Below, in pieces: positions 15,277 through 21,594 of a stretch of 21,594 nt of DNA. Below the pieces are notes generated by a model. That model saw nothing but the letters and a program-made list of their open reading frames with translations, was not told the DNA's origin and ran no database searches. Positions within the stretch are counted from its first letter, which is position 1, and every line of letters begins with the position of its first letter. Source of the DNA: Clostridiaceae bacterium (GTDB lineage Bacteria; Bacillota; Clostridia; Lachnospirales; Lachnospiraceae); contig CABIYE010000043.1 in assembly GCA_902362865.1 (NCBI GenBank), positions 1-21,594 of the forward strand. The letters are read 5' to 3'. Made by a program: the position numbers and the translations under genes.

Positions 15277-17388
15277 TTATTTCTTTTTGCTTTTGTTTTT
15301 TGATTTCTTTTTGGGAAAGGATAAAGAAAAATTCACCTTTCCGGTTTCATCTGTATCCATATGGAGATCTGCCTCAAAGTACATATTTTTCTTTCTGGAA
15401 TACAGGTCTTTCACATGCACACTTCCGTTTTTCAGAAGTTCTGCAGCCATCTTTTTATCCATGGTTTTTTCCATGCTCTGCAGATAGCGGTTATCTTTCC
15501 AGAGCGCAAAGTGACAATCATGGTTGCTGCAATAGAAGTTGGGTTTGCTTTCATATACCAGGCTTCCACATACCGGACATGTTCCAATGCTTTCTCTGGT
15601 CTGAAATCTTCTTGTTTCTTCTTCGGAAATCGCATCGCATCCATTCAGCATCATGGTCAGCATGTTTTTGATCCCGGTCATAAACTGTTCCGGTGCAATC
15701 TCTCCATGCTCCATCAAGAGCAGCTGGTTTTCCCATTCTGCAGTCATACTTGCAGATTTCAGGAAGTCCGGCAGGATCTCCACAAGGACTTTTCCATCCT
15801 CTGTTGGAAGAATCTGTTTTCCTTTTCGGGTGGCATACTGGGAATAGATCAGTTTTTCGATGATACCGGCTCTTGTTGCCGGAGTTCCTAATCCTTTCTT
15901 TTCTGTATCTTCATCGAATTCCTTATTTCCAGCAGTTTCCATTGCCGCAAGGAGCGTATCTTCACTGTATGGTTTTGGCGGTGATGTGAAATGTTCTGTC
16001 TTTTCTGCAGCTACAGCATAGAAAGTCTGTCCCTGGGTTACTTTCGGGATCTTCTCTTTCATTTCCTGATCCGGATCTACGATTGCCATGCGGTCCTTAT
16101 TCTTGAAGCAGTTTTCAAAGAGTTTCCATCCATCCTGCAACACAGTTTTTCCTTTTGCTTTGAAGATTTCTCCCTGGCATTCCACTTCAATCTCTGTTTC
16201 CTGGTAAACGTGCTCCTTACTCATTGCCATGACCGTGTGAACTGCAATCAGGAAAAGAATCTTTTCTTCCCAAGATTTCAATTCATCCAGATGGCAGGAT
16301 GAAAGCTCCATCGTTGGGATGATTGCATGGTGATCTGTCACTTTGCTGTTATTCATGACTTTCTTCACATCCGGCTGTTCCGGCTGATCAAAAGGACCTG
16401 TCAGTTGATATTTCTCATAAATCTGACGAACCACATTTCTTGCGGTCTGCTCCATATCTTCGGTCAGATACTGGCTGTCCGTTCTTGGATAAGTGATCAG
16501 TTTCTTTTCATACAGGTTCTGAGCGGTATCCAGTGTCTGTTTGGCTGTCATTCCGTAGATACGGTTTGCTTCTCTCTGCAGTGTGGTCAGATCATAAAGC
16601 TTTGGTGCTTTTACTTTCTTTTCCGTTTCTTTTACTGCTGTGACAATAGCTTCACTTCCTTGGCATCTGCTTCTTAACTGTTCCGCCTCATCCGGATCAA
16701 AGATTTTTGGCTTTACAGCCGGAATTCCATCACAATCGAGTTCCACATTGAAATACTTTTCTTTCTGGAAATTGCTGATCTGTCCGGCACGTTCCACCAA
16801 CATGGCAAGTGTCGGTGTCTGAACCCTTCCAACGGTCAGCTTTTTGAAGTACTTTGTGGTGTAAGCTCTGGTTGCATTCATTCCTACCAGCCAGTCAGCC
16901 TGAGAACGGCATACAGCAGCTTCGGCCAGATGTCGGTATTCCTCTGCGGATCTCAGATGCTGCATTCCATCAAGGATTGCTGAATCTTCCAGAGAACTGA
17001 TCCATAATCGTTTCACCGGCTTTTTACTTCCGGATAAGTCATAGACATGTTTGAAGATTAATTCTCCTTCACGTCCGGCATCACAGGCATTTACGACGTA
17101 TTCAATTTCCGGACTGTTGAGCAGTCTTTTTAAGATATAGAACTGATCTTTCTTATCTTCTGAGACTGTAACTTTCCAGTCTTTCGGGATGATCGGGAGA
17201 TCTTCATATCTCCACTGGTTAAATTTCTCATCGTAAGCATCCGGTGAAACATATTCGGCCAGATGTCCGAAGCACCAGCTGACCATACAGTCGGTTCCTT
17301 GTAAATATCCGTCTTCTCGTTCCTGTGCTCCAATCACTTCTGCGATTGCTCTTGATACACTTGGTTTTTCTGCAATTACTAAATACAA
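15277..17388 (-). CDS. topB: DNA topoisomerase III, type IA (703 aa)
   Basis: Type IA topoisomerase that passes single strands to relax or decatenate DNA; plasmid and ICE copies serve transfer or replication of the element. The Toprim domain has MYLVIAEKPSVSRAIAEVIG with catalytic Glu7, and DAGREGELIF (103-112). The active-site region is KLITYPRTDSQYL with Tyr300; RVQTPTLAMLVER (188-200) is also typical. A C-terminal zinc finger, CPVC...CSNHDC (about 614-638), is followed by a Lys-rich tail. Translation starts at TTG 17388, with AGGAGG (17403-17398) nine bases upstream. The gap to the upstream DUF4366 gene (72 bases) includes a CGGAGGGGGC/GCTCTCTCCG hairpin. The length is normal for the family. 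Confidence 0.95.
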   Translation of the reverse strand: MYLVIAEKPSVSRAIAEVIGAQEREDGYLQGTDCMVSWCFGHLAEYVSPDAYDEKFNQWRYEDLPIIPKDWKVTVSEDKKDQFYILKRLLNSPEIEYVVNACDAGREGELIFKHVYDLSGSKKPVKRLWISSLEDSAILDGMQHLRSAEEYRHLAEAAVCRSQADWLVGMNATRAYTTKYFKKLTVGRVQTPTLAMLVERAGQISNFQKEKYFNVELDCDGIPAVKPKIFDPDEAEQLRSRCQGSEAIVTAVKETEKKVKAPKLYDLTTLQREANRIYGMTAKQTLDTAQNLYEKKLITYPRTDSQYLTEDMEQTARNVVRQIYEKYQLTGPFDQPEQPDVKKVMNNSKVTDHHAIIPTMELSSCHLDELKSWEEKILFLIAVHTVMAMSKEHVYQETEIEVECQGEIFKAKGKTVLQDGWKLFENCFKNKDRMAIVDPDQEMKEKIPKVTQGQTFYAVAAEKTEHFTSPPKPYSEDTLLAAMETAGNKEFDEDTEKKGLGTPATRAGIIEKLIYSQYATRKGKQILPTEDGKVLVEILPDFLKSASMTAEWENQLLLMEHGEIAPEQFMTGIKNMLTMMLNGCDAISEEETRRFQTRESIGTCPVCGSLVYESKPNFYCSNHDCHFALWKDNRYLQSMEKTMDKKMAAELLKNGSVHVKDLYSRKKNMYFEADLHMDTDETGKVNFSLSFPKKKSKNKSKKK

Positions 17389-17460
17389 GATGTATTACCT
17401 CCTTCATATAACGAAACGGAGAGAGCATGTTTTACAGCCCCCTCCGCTAAAAAAGTTTAT

Positions 17461-18195
17461 TTATTTTTCATTTTCTTCAAAATCTTCGTCTTCAGACTCT
17501 TCCTCATCCGGAACTTCTTCCAGTCCACCTGTTTCCAAACCTTCCGGCTGATCATCCTCATCTTCCTCTTTTTTAGGTTTATAGATCTTGAAGTAGTAGT
17601 AAGCTGCCACGCCGCCGAGAGCCAAAATCAGGATTGTTGCCATTGCACCCATATTGGTTTTTGCAGATGATGTTTTCTCAGGATCAACAGTAGCTTCCTT
17701 GTCTACATCCTCATTATTTGTCTCATCCAGCACAACCTTCGATGTATCCGGCTGTGGTGTTACAACAGCAGCTGTACTGTCTTTATCCAGAAACTCGGAC
17801 AGATCATTCTCATCAATCTGAGATAACATATAGACATTCTGGGATGTGGCACTGCGGTCGATCACGATATAGAAAGTGTTGTTATTCTTCGTTGTAACCG
17901 TAAGAAATTCCTTTGTGGAATCATCGGTAATGTCATCCTTGACTTCACCATTGCCAGGTGTCGTAAATGCAGTTCCCTGGTCTGTTCCATCTTCTGGCAG
18001 CACCTCGTTTGTGTTTGTCGCCTCGTCCTTTTTCTCTTCTTTGTCTGTTGACTGTTCCGTCTGAGTTGTCTCTACTTTGGATGCCTCTGCTGATTCATCC
18101 ACATAGGCAAATGCTGTGGTTGATGCTGTAAAAAGCATCATGACTCCCAACAGCAGTCCTGCCATTTTCTTATTCATTTTCTTCCATTTCACCAT
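17461..18195 (-). CDS. DUF4366-type secreted membrane-anchored protein (244 aa)
   Basis: Cell-surface component of Clostridia conjugation systems (CD1107-cluster type). An N-terminal signal peptide, MVKWKKMNKKMAGLLLGVMM LFTASTTAFA (residues 1-30), precedes a Thr/Glu/Asp-rich extracellular region. The conserved core is EFLTVTTKNNNTFYIVIDRS, then QNVYMLSQIDENDLSEFLD. A single membrane helix follows near 182-202 (MATILILALGGVAAYYYF), and then a very acidic cytoplasmic tail. The start is ATG 18195 with AAGGAGG upstream; an in-frame Met at 18249 was rejected. It overlaps the DUF4315 gene by 26 bases. The role in mating is inferred from the cluster. Confidence 0.82.
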   Translation of the reverse strand: MVKWKKMNKKMAGLLLGVMMLFTASTTAFAYVDESAEASKVETTQTEQSTDKEEKKDEATNTNEVLPEDGTDQGTAFTTPGNGEVKDDITDDSTKEFLTVTTKNNNTFYIVIDRSATSQNVYMLSQIDENDLSEFLDKDSTAAVVTPQPDTSKVVLDETNNEDVDKEATVDPEKTSSAKTNMGAMATILILALGGVAAYYYFKIYKPKKEEDEDDQPEGLETGGLEEVPDEEESEDEDFEENEK

Positions 18196-18478
18196 TCTGA
18201 TATTCCTCCTTATTTTCTTCTGTGAATACAAAGGAGCCTGAACCTTCATCGTCAGACTCCCTGCTTACCTGAAATTTAACTTTTCCACTCTGGATACCAT
18301 CCAAAAGATCATATAACTGATCATTATCCATCTTCATACCACGGATGCACCTGATCATCTCATTGTCCTCTTCCTGCTTTAATGCAGCCTGGACACCCCT
18401 AAGATATTGCTGCAGATCCGCGATCTTTTTCTCTGTCTTGGCAATCTCATCCAGATATTTTTTAATCTTTTTATTCAA
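18170..18478 (-). CDS. DUF4315 family protein (102 aa)
   Basis: Small coiled-coil protein typical of Clostridia conjugation operons. KKYLDEIAKTEKKIADLQQY is the family signature at the N-terminus, followed by EEDNEMIRCIRGMKMDNDQL and a charged tail. Translation begins at TTG 18478, with GGGAGGTGAAAG in front. It lies between the wall hydrolase gene (27 bases upstream) and the DUF4366 gene, which it overlaps; this order is conserved in related elements. The function is unknown. Confidence 0.82.
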   Translation of the reverse strand: MNKKIKKYLDEIAKTEKKIADLQQYLRGVQAALKQEEDNEMIRCIRGMKMDNDQLYDLLDGIQSGKVKFQVSRESDDEGSGSFVFTEENKEEYQNGEMEENE

Positions 18479-18504
18479 ACTTTCACCTCCCTTCGTTCAC
18501 CCCT

Positions 18505-20748
18505 TTATGGCAGTCTTCCAAAGCACATGAAATGTTGCTGCCAGTAGGATGTGCTGATATTTGAGTAATGGATCGGATCCCCGCAATGGATCATCATATT
18601 GTTACCGACATAGATACCCACATGGCTTGCACCGGATGTGTTATACGTTCCCTGGAAGAAAATCAGATCTCCTGGTTTTGCTTCTCCCGGTGATACATAA
18701 GTACATACGCCTCTTAATCCTTCTGCGGTCAATCGTCCATAGTTCCATCCATTACCACAATGGTTAAGGACATAGGATACGAAACCTGAGCAGTCAAATC
18801 CAGATGGAGAGTAGCCACCCCATACATAAGGTACTCCCAGATATTTTTCTGCTTCTCGGATCATCCGGGCAAATTCTTCATCCTGCAGTGCTTCCGGTGG
18901 AATCTCATAACTCATTCCATTACCGCCTGATCCACTGGTCACATTGTTTACATCCCACAGATAATTTCTGTTTCCATAGGTCGTATTTAATGCATTGTAA
19001 ATAATCAGCTGCTCTGCATTCAGATTGGCTCTTGCCACAGCATCAAAGCTTCCATTTGTCAGTGTCACATATAGAATCTTCTTAGTGCTTGTACTGGTAA
19101 CCGTTACTTCCTGACTGCCATTGTCATCTGCGATATAGGCTTCCCAGGTCTGGTGTCCATGAGCAGAGGCTGCAGCATGGTTATCATAGTAAACGTCAAA
19201 CTGCACACCATATCTTGCAAAGGCTCCGGTATCCTCAACTGTGTATTCCACACCATTCATTACTACCTTAGTGCCAATCGGCACAAACGGATTGGAAGCA
19301 TCTACGGCAATGGTATGGTTTGCAGTTGGATATGCACCACTGGCAGTTGGTCCGCCTGACCATACACCACAGCAGATTCGACAGTTACAATATCCACTGG
19401 TCACTACCTGTCCCAATGATTCTCCGACTCGAACATTTCTGGTTTCTGTCACCGTTTCTGTTCGACCTTCCGTATTCAGATGATATTGTGCTTCAAAAAG
19501 AGCTTGCAGTTCATTTTCAACATCTGAGTACGTCCAGTCCCCATATTTTGCAGTAAGATACGAGATAAGATGGTATGGATTATGACCAATCTCAGCAATG
19601 TTGTACTGATACTCGTCATAATTCGGATGTCTTCGTTCCATCTCATTAATCTGCTGGTTCAAGGCACTTTCCAAAGCAGCATATCTGTTTTCGGCAGCAT
19701 AGATATCCTCGTCTGAACTTGGATACGTTGTAATACCGATCACAGATCCAGCTCCCTCGATAGAAGCACTGCAGCTCCCCAGAGATACTGAAATGACTAG
19801 AAAAAGAAGCGCAAAAATACCGATGCCTGCGAACATGGCACGATTACGCTTTATGATCTCTTTCAAGGCGATCTTTGCTTTTACCGTCATGTTCTCAACA
19901 CCGGCAATGGTTGTTGCTCCACCCAGACTGTCAGCGGATTTTCCGGCTCTGGCTGCTCGGTAAGCATCCTTATATCGTTTTTTCTGGAAGAAGCGGTTAT
20001 AGAAATGTCTCTTTTGTTCGGCTTTCTTTACCGTTTCTGCATTCTTGACTCCTTCCATACTTTCTGCAGAACCAAATTTCAGTTTCTTTTCTACGGTAGC
20101 CTCACGATAACCTCTGCGATGGGTTTTCACATCCGTTCGTTTGCTTCGGATCTGAGCATGACGCAGACCACGTAACGCATCTTCTGTTTCACGCTCTACA
20201 AGTCTGGCACTTTCCACACCTGCATTTTCATCTGTTTCTTCCTCTTCGGGAGAGACTGCTTTTATGCCAGATATAACAGCTTGTGTAGCAATGTATTTCC
20301 CGGCTGTCCCTCCCGGTTTCATGCCAGCACCTTTCACCATCTGATTTCCTTCATCATCAAAAGATAATCTTCCGGCTTTTGCTTGTTCTTTGGTCATCTG
20401 TTTTTGCAACTGTTTCTTCCGAATGGATTTCTTTTGGCTGTTCAGATTATTATCATCATCCGGGATTTTTTCATAACGATGCAGTTTCTTTCGATATCCG
20501 GATACTTTTTCTTCCGGTGTAACTTCAACTGTATCCTCAACAGCTTCCTGCCTGGCAGAAGATTTACGGATTTTCTCCATCTGCAGTCGTTTTCCTTTTC
20601 CTGATTTTGAATCTTCATTCTCAGCCTTTTTCCGTTCCCGTTCAGGAACAAATTCTTCCTTATTTTCCGGTCGTCCTCGACTCCTGTGACTGATATCTTT
20701 TACACTACCATCACGAAGATTTTCTTCTGTCAAACCATCCCTGGTCAT
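18505..20748 (-). CDS. membrane-anchored peptidoglycan hydrolase with 3D and NlpC/P60 domains (747 aa)
   Basis: Conjugation-associated wall hydrolase expected to open peptidoglycan for the mating channel. Residues 1-300 are a charged, basic cytoplasmic region. A membrane helix spans about 303-325 (AMFAGIGIFALLFLVISVSL). The extracellular part has a 3D-like domain (about 448-525: TSGYCNCRICCGVWSGGPTA, FVPIGTKVVMNG, VEDTGAF, FDVYYDNH). A C-terminal NlpC/P60 domain (about 628-747) has catalytic Cys653 in GFDCSGFVSYV, His709 in SHVGIYVG and His721. The listed start is ATG 20748. The frame is open back to 20793, and the best ribosome binding site (AGGAGG, 20808-20803) points to an ATA codon there, adding IAGKEFKGKDKKVAK, which resembles family N-termini. 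See findings. Confidence 0.9.
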   Translation of the reverse strand: MTRDGLTEENLRDGSVKDISHRSRGRPENKEEFVPERERKKAENEDSKSGKGKRLQMEKIRKSSARQEAVEDTVEVTPEEKVSGYRKKLHRYEKIPDDDNNLNSQKKSIRKKQLQKQMTKEQAKAGRLSFDDEGNQMVKGAGMKPGGTAGKYIATQAVISGIKAVSPEEEETDENAGVESARLVERETEDALRGLRHAQIRSKRTDVKTHRRGYREATVEKKLKFGSAESMEGVKNAETVKKAEQKRHFYNRFFQKKRYKDAYRAARAGKSADSLGGATTIAGVENMTVKAKIALKEIIKRNRAMFAGIGIFALLFLVISVSLGSCSASIEGAGSVIGITTYPSSDEDIYAAENRYAALESALNQQINEMERRHPNYDEYQYNIAEIGHNPYHLISYLTAKYGDWTYSDVENELQALFEAQYHLNTEGRTETVTETRNVRVGESLGQVVTSGYCNCRICCGVWSGGPTASGAYPTANHTIAVDASNPFVPIGTKVVMNGVEYTVEDTGAFARYGVQFDVYYDNHAAASAHGHQTWEAYIADDNGSQEVTVTSTSTKKILYVTLTNGSFDAVARANLNAEQLIIYNALNTTYGNRNYLWDVNNVTSGSGGNGMSYEIPPEALQDEEFARMIREAEKYLGVPYVWGGYSPSGFDCSGFVSYVLNHCGNGWNYGRLTAEGLRGVCTYVSPGEAKPGDLIFFQGTYNTSGASHVGIYVGNNMMIHCGDPIHYSNISTSYWQQHFMCFGRLP

Positions 20749-20799
20749 CTTTGCGACCTTTTTATCTTTGCCTTTAAATTCTTTTCCAGCTATAGGTCA

Positions 20800-21258
20800 T
20801 CACCTCCTGGCACAACTTTTCTTTCTGTACTCATTCAGTTCCTGGCGTCCTATAATCGGGATACCAGGATAACCATCTGCCTGTGTCCTGATTGCTGGAG
20901 AGCTCGCCTGGATATGAAATACCCAGTTCAATTCACTCGGATCTCTCGGCCAGAAACCATTAATCAGCATAGCCTCCTTGAACTGATTGTTGTGCAGATG
21001 GATCTGGGTACGTTTATACAAAACTTCTTTCAGATCATCACTGGTAAGATGCGGATAGATTTTCTGTGCCGGATAAAAATTCCAGAATACCCAGTCAAGG
21101 ATAATGTTCTGTGTTTCCAGCGGAAGTTCATACAGATGATGATCATCATTGACTGTATGAACACGGTATCCAGGCTGTGCATTTTCCAGATTTTTCATCT
21201 GAATGTAAGGATTATCCTGGTTCCACTGCCTGATTCGAATCTTATCGATTTCCTTCAT
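20800..21258 (-). CDS. uncharacterised transfer-operon protein (152 aa)
   Basis: No family recognised. A soluble-looking protein with conserved-looking aromatic stretches: IRIRQWNQDNPYIQMKNLEN, LETQNIILDWVFWNFYP, HNNQFKEAMLINGFWPRDPS, and a tail PGIPIIGRQELNEYRKK. The start is ATG 21258, preceded by GGAGG (21274-21270) inside the end of the VirB4 gene, which it overlaps by 17 bases; an in-frame Met at 21294 lacks a site. Its place between the VirB4-like ATPase and the wall hydrolase suggests a mating-apparatus accessory. Its stop codon overlaps the ribosome binding region of the next gene. Confidence 0.7.
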   Translation of the reverse strand: MKEIDKIRIRQWNQDNPYIQMKNLENAQPGYRVHTVNDDHHLYELPLETQNIILDWVFWNFYPAQKIYPHLTSDDLKEVLYKRTQIHLHNNQFKEAMLINGFWPRDPSELNWVFHIQASSPAIRTQADGYPGIPIIGRQELNEYRKKSCARR

Positions 21259-21510
21259 GCTTTTCCGCCTCCATTTCTTTCTCTCGTTTTTCAACTTCTT
21301 CCGGTTTTGTAGTCATCAAACTGTACAGCTTCAAGTTCTTATCGAACTTGTCCTTAAATGGAATAATTGTTGTTCCATAGAAAAGAAGTCCTTCTCCTTC
21401 CCCGGAATTCGTCACATAAGACAACTGATATGGGGAAATATTCAGCTGTTTTGCAAGGATCTGTCTGTCACCTGCAGCCTGGTTCAGCATCAGGATAAAA
21501 TCACTGTTCT
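21242..21510 (-). CDS. VirB4-like conjugation ATPase, C-terminal exon
   Basis: C-terminal ~89 residues of the VirB4/TraE-type ATPase that powers the mating channel. The frame reads NSDFILMLNQAAGDRQILAK, then QLNISPYQLSYVTNSGEGEG, LLFYGTTIIPFKDKF and LYSLMTTKPEEVEK. This is the familiar end of the family, after the Walker B and sensor region, which are not in the window. The frame is open upstream to 21510, where coding similarity stops abruptly at the 3' end of a group II intron. The Met at 21490 is internal. The rest of the gene should lie beyond the intron, outside the window. Expression as a full protein would need RNA splicing. Confidence 0.85.
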
Positions 21511-21594
21511 ATAGTGATAGGTAAGCCTCTGATATCATCTCGGGCTTTTCCCCCACTCCACACCGTGCATGCGACTTTCACCGCACACGGCGTT
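21511..21594 (-). mobile_element. group II intron, 3' end (domains V and VI)
   Basis: On the minus strand, a 34-base domain V runs from about 21593. GCCGTG pairs with CACGGT, TGCGGT with GTCGCA, with a GAAA tetraloop and a two-base TG bulge on the 3' side; the lower-stem triad reads CGC. Domain VI follows (AAGCC/GGCTT stem, then ACCTATCACTAT) and ends at the exon junction. The sequence ends in ..CTAT, as expected near a group II 3' splice site. The intron continues past the window, so the presence of a reverse transcriptase cannot be judged. Confidence 0.85.

Noticed and set aside
20686..21312. 208-aa + strand frame
   Set aside because: Antisense to the genes at 20800-21258 and the VirB4 end; every gene around it reads on the minus strand.

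Overview
The window reads as accessory DNA from a gut-type Firmicute, most likely Clostridia or Lachnospiraceae. The evidence is a tet(W)-type tetracycline gene, TnpX/TndX-like large serine recombinases, TnpW-type small proteins, Tn916-like regulatory genes and a Clostridia-style conjugation operon (DUF4315, DUF4366, DUF5688, YodL and TTRAP families). Almost everything here belongs to mobile elements; no housekeeping gene is visible.

Region A (1 to about 4523, + strand) is part of a mobilizable resistance element. It holds the 3' end of tet(W), a 57-aa Cys-rich KTR protein with a terminator, a sigma-like factor, an oriT-like region, mobC, a MOBP-type relaxase, a TnpW-like protein, and the first ~60 codons of a serine recombinase. 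That recombinase gene is cut abruptly after its Gly-Thr-Asn-Phe codons.

Region B (about 4524 to 10,080, mostly - strand) is the recombination and regulation end of a second element. It has an intact 557-aa serine recombinase ending at the junction, a TnpW protein, and a Tn916-like set: XRE repressor (Orf9 type), sigma-like factor (Orf7 type) and HTH protein (Orf8 type). Inside this set is a cargo cassette with a strong promoter, an 8-aa leader peptide, serial hairpins ending in a terminator, a second KTR gene, and a complete Cfr/RlmN-family radical-SAM 23S rRNA methyltransferase. This cassette is the most interesting content: its layout copies drug-inducible ribosome-protection cassettes, but the effector is a Cfr-like enzyme.

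Region C (about 10,086 to 21,594, - strand) is a conjugation operon. In transcription order it encodes a VirB4-like ATPase (C-terminus only), an unknown protein, a membrane-anchored 3D plus NlpC/P60 wall hydrolase, DUF4315, a DUF4366 membrane protein, topoisomerase III, DUF5688, a large zincin/YodL protein, TTRAP, a second YodL protein and a small unknown protein, then a terminator. A ribbon-helix-helix gene and a truncated possible DNA methyltransferase gene follow. At the far right, the VirB4 gene is split by a group II intron; only its 3' end (domains V and VI) is in the window.

The simplest reading is that B and C form one integrative conjugative element, running off the right edge, whose left end lies in the recombinase gene of the tet(W) element. 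The break near 10,085 is then an internal mosaic junction. All calls come from reading the sequence; no database search was run.
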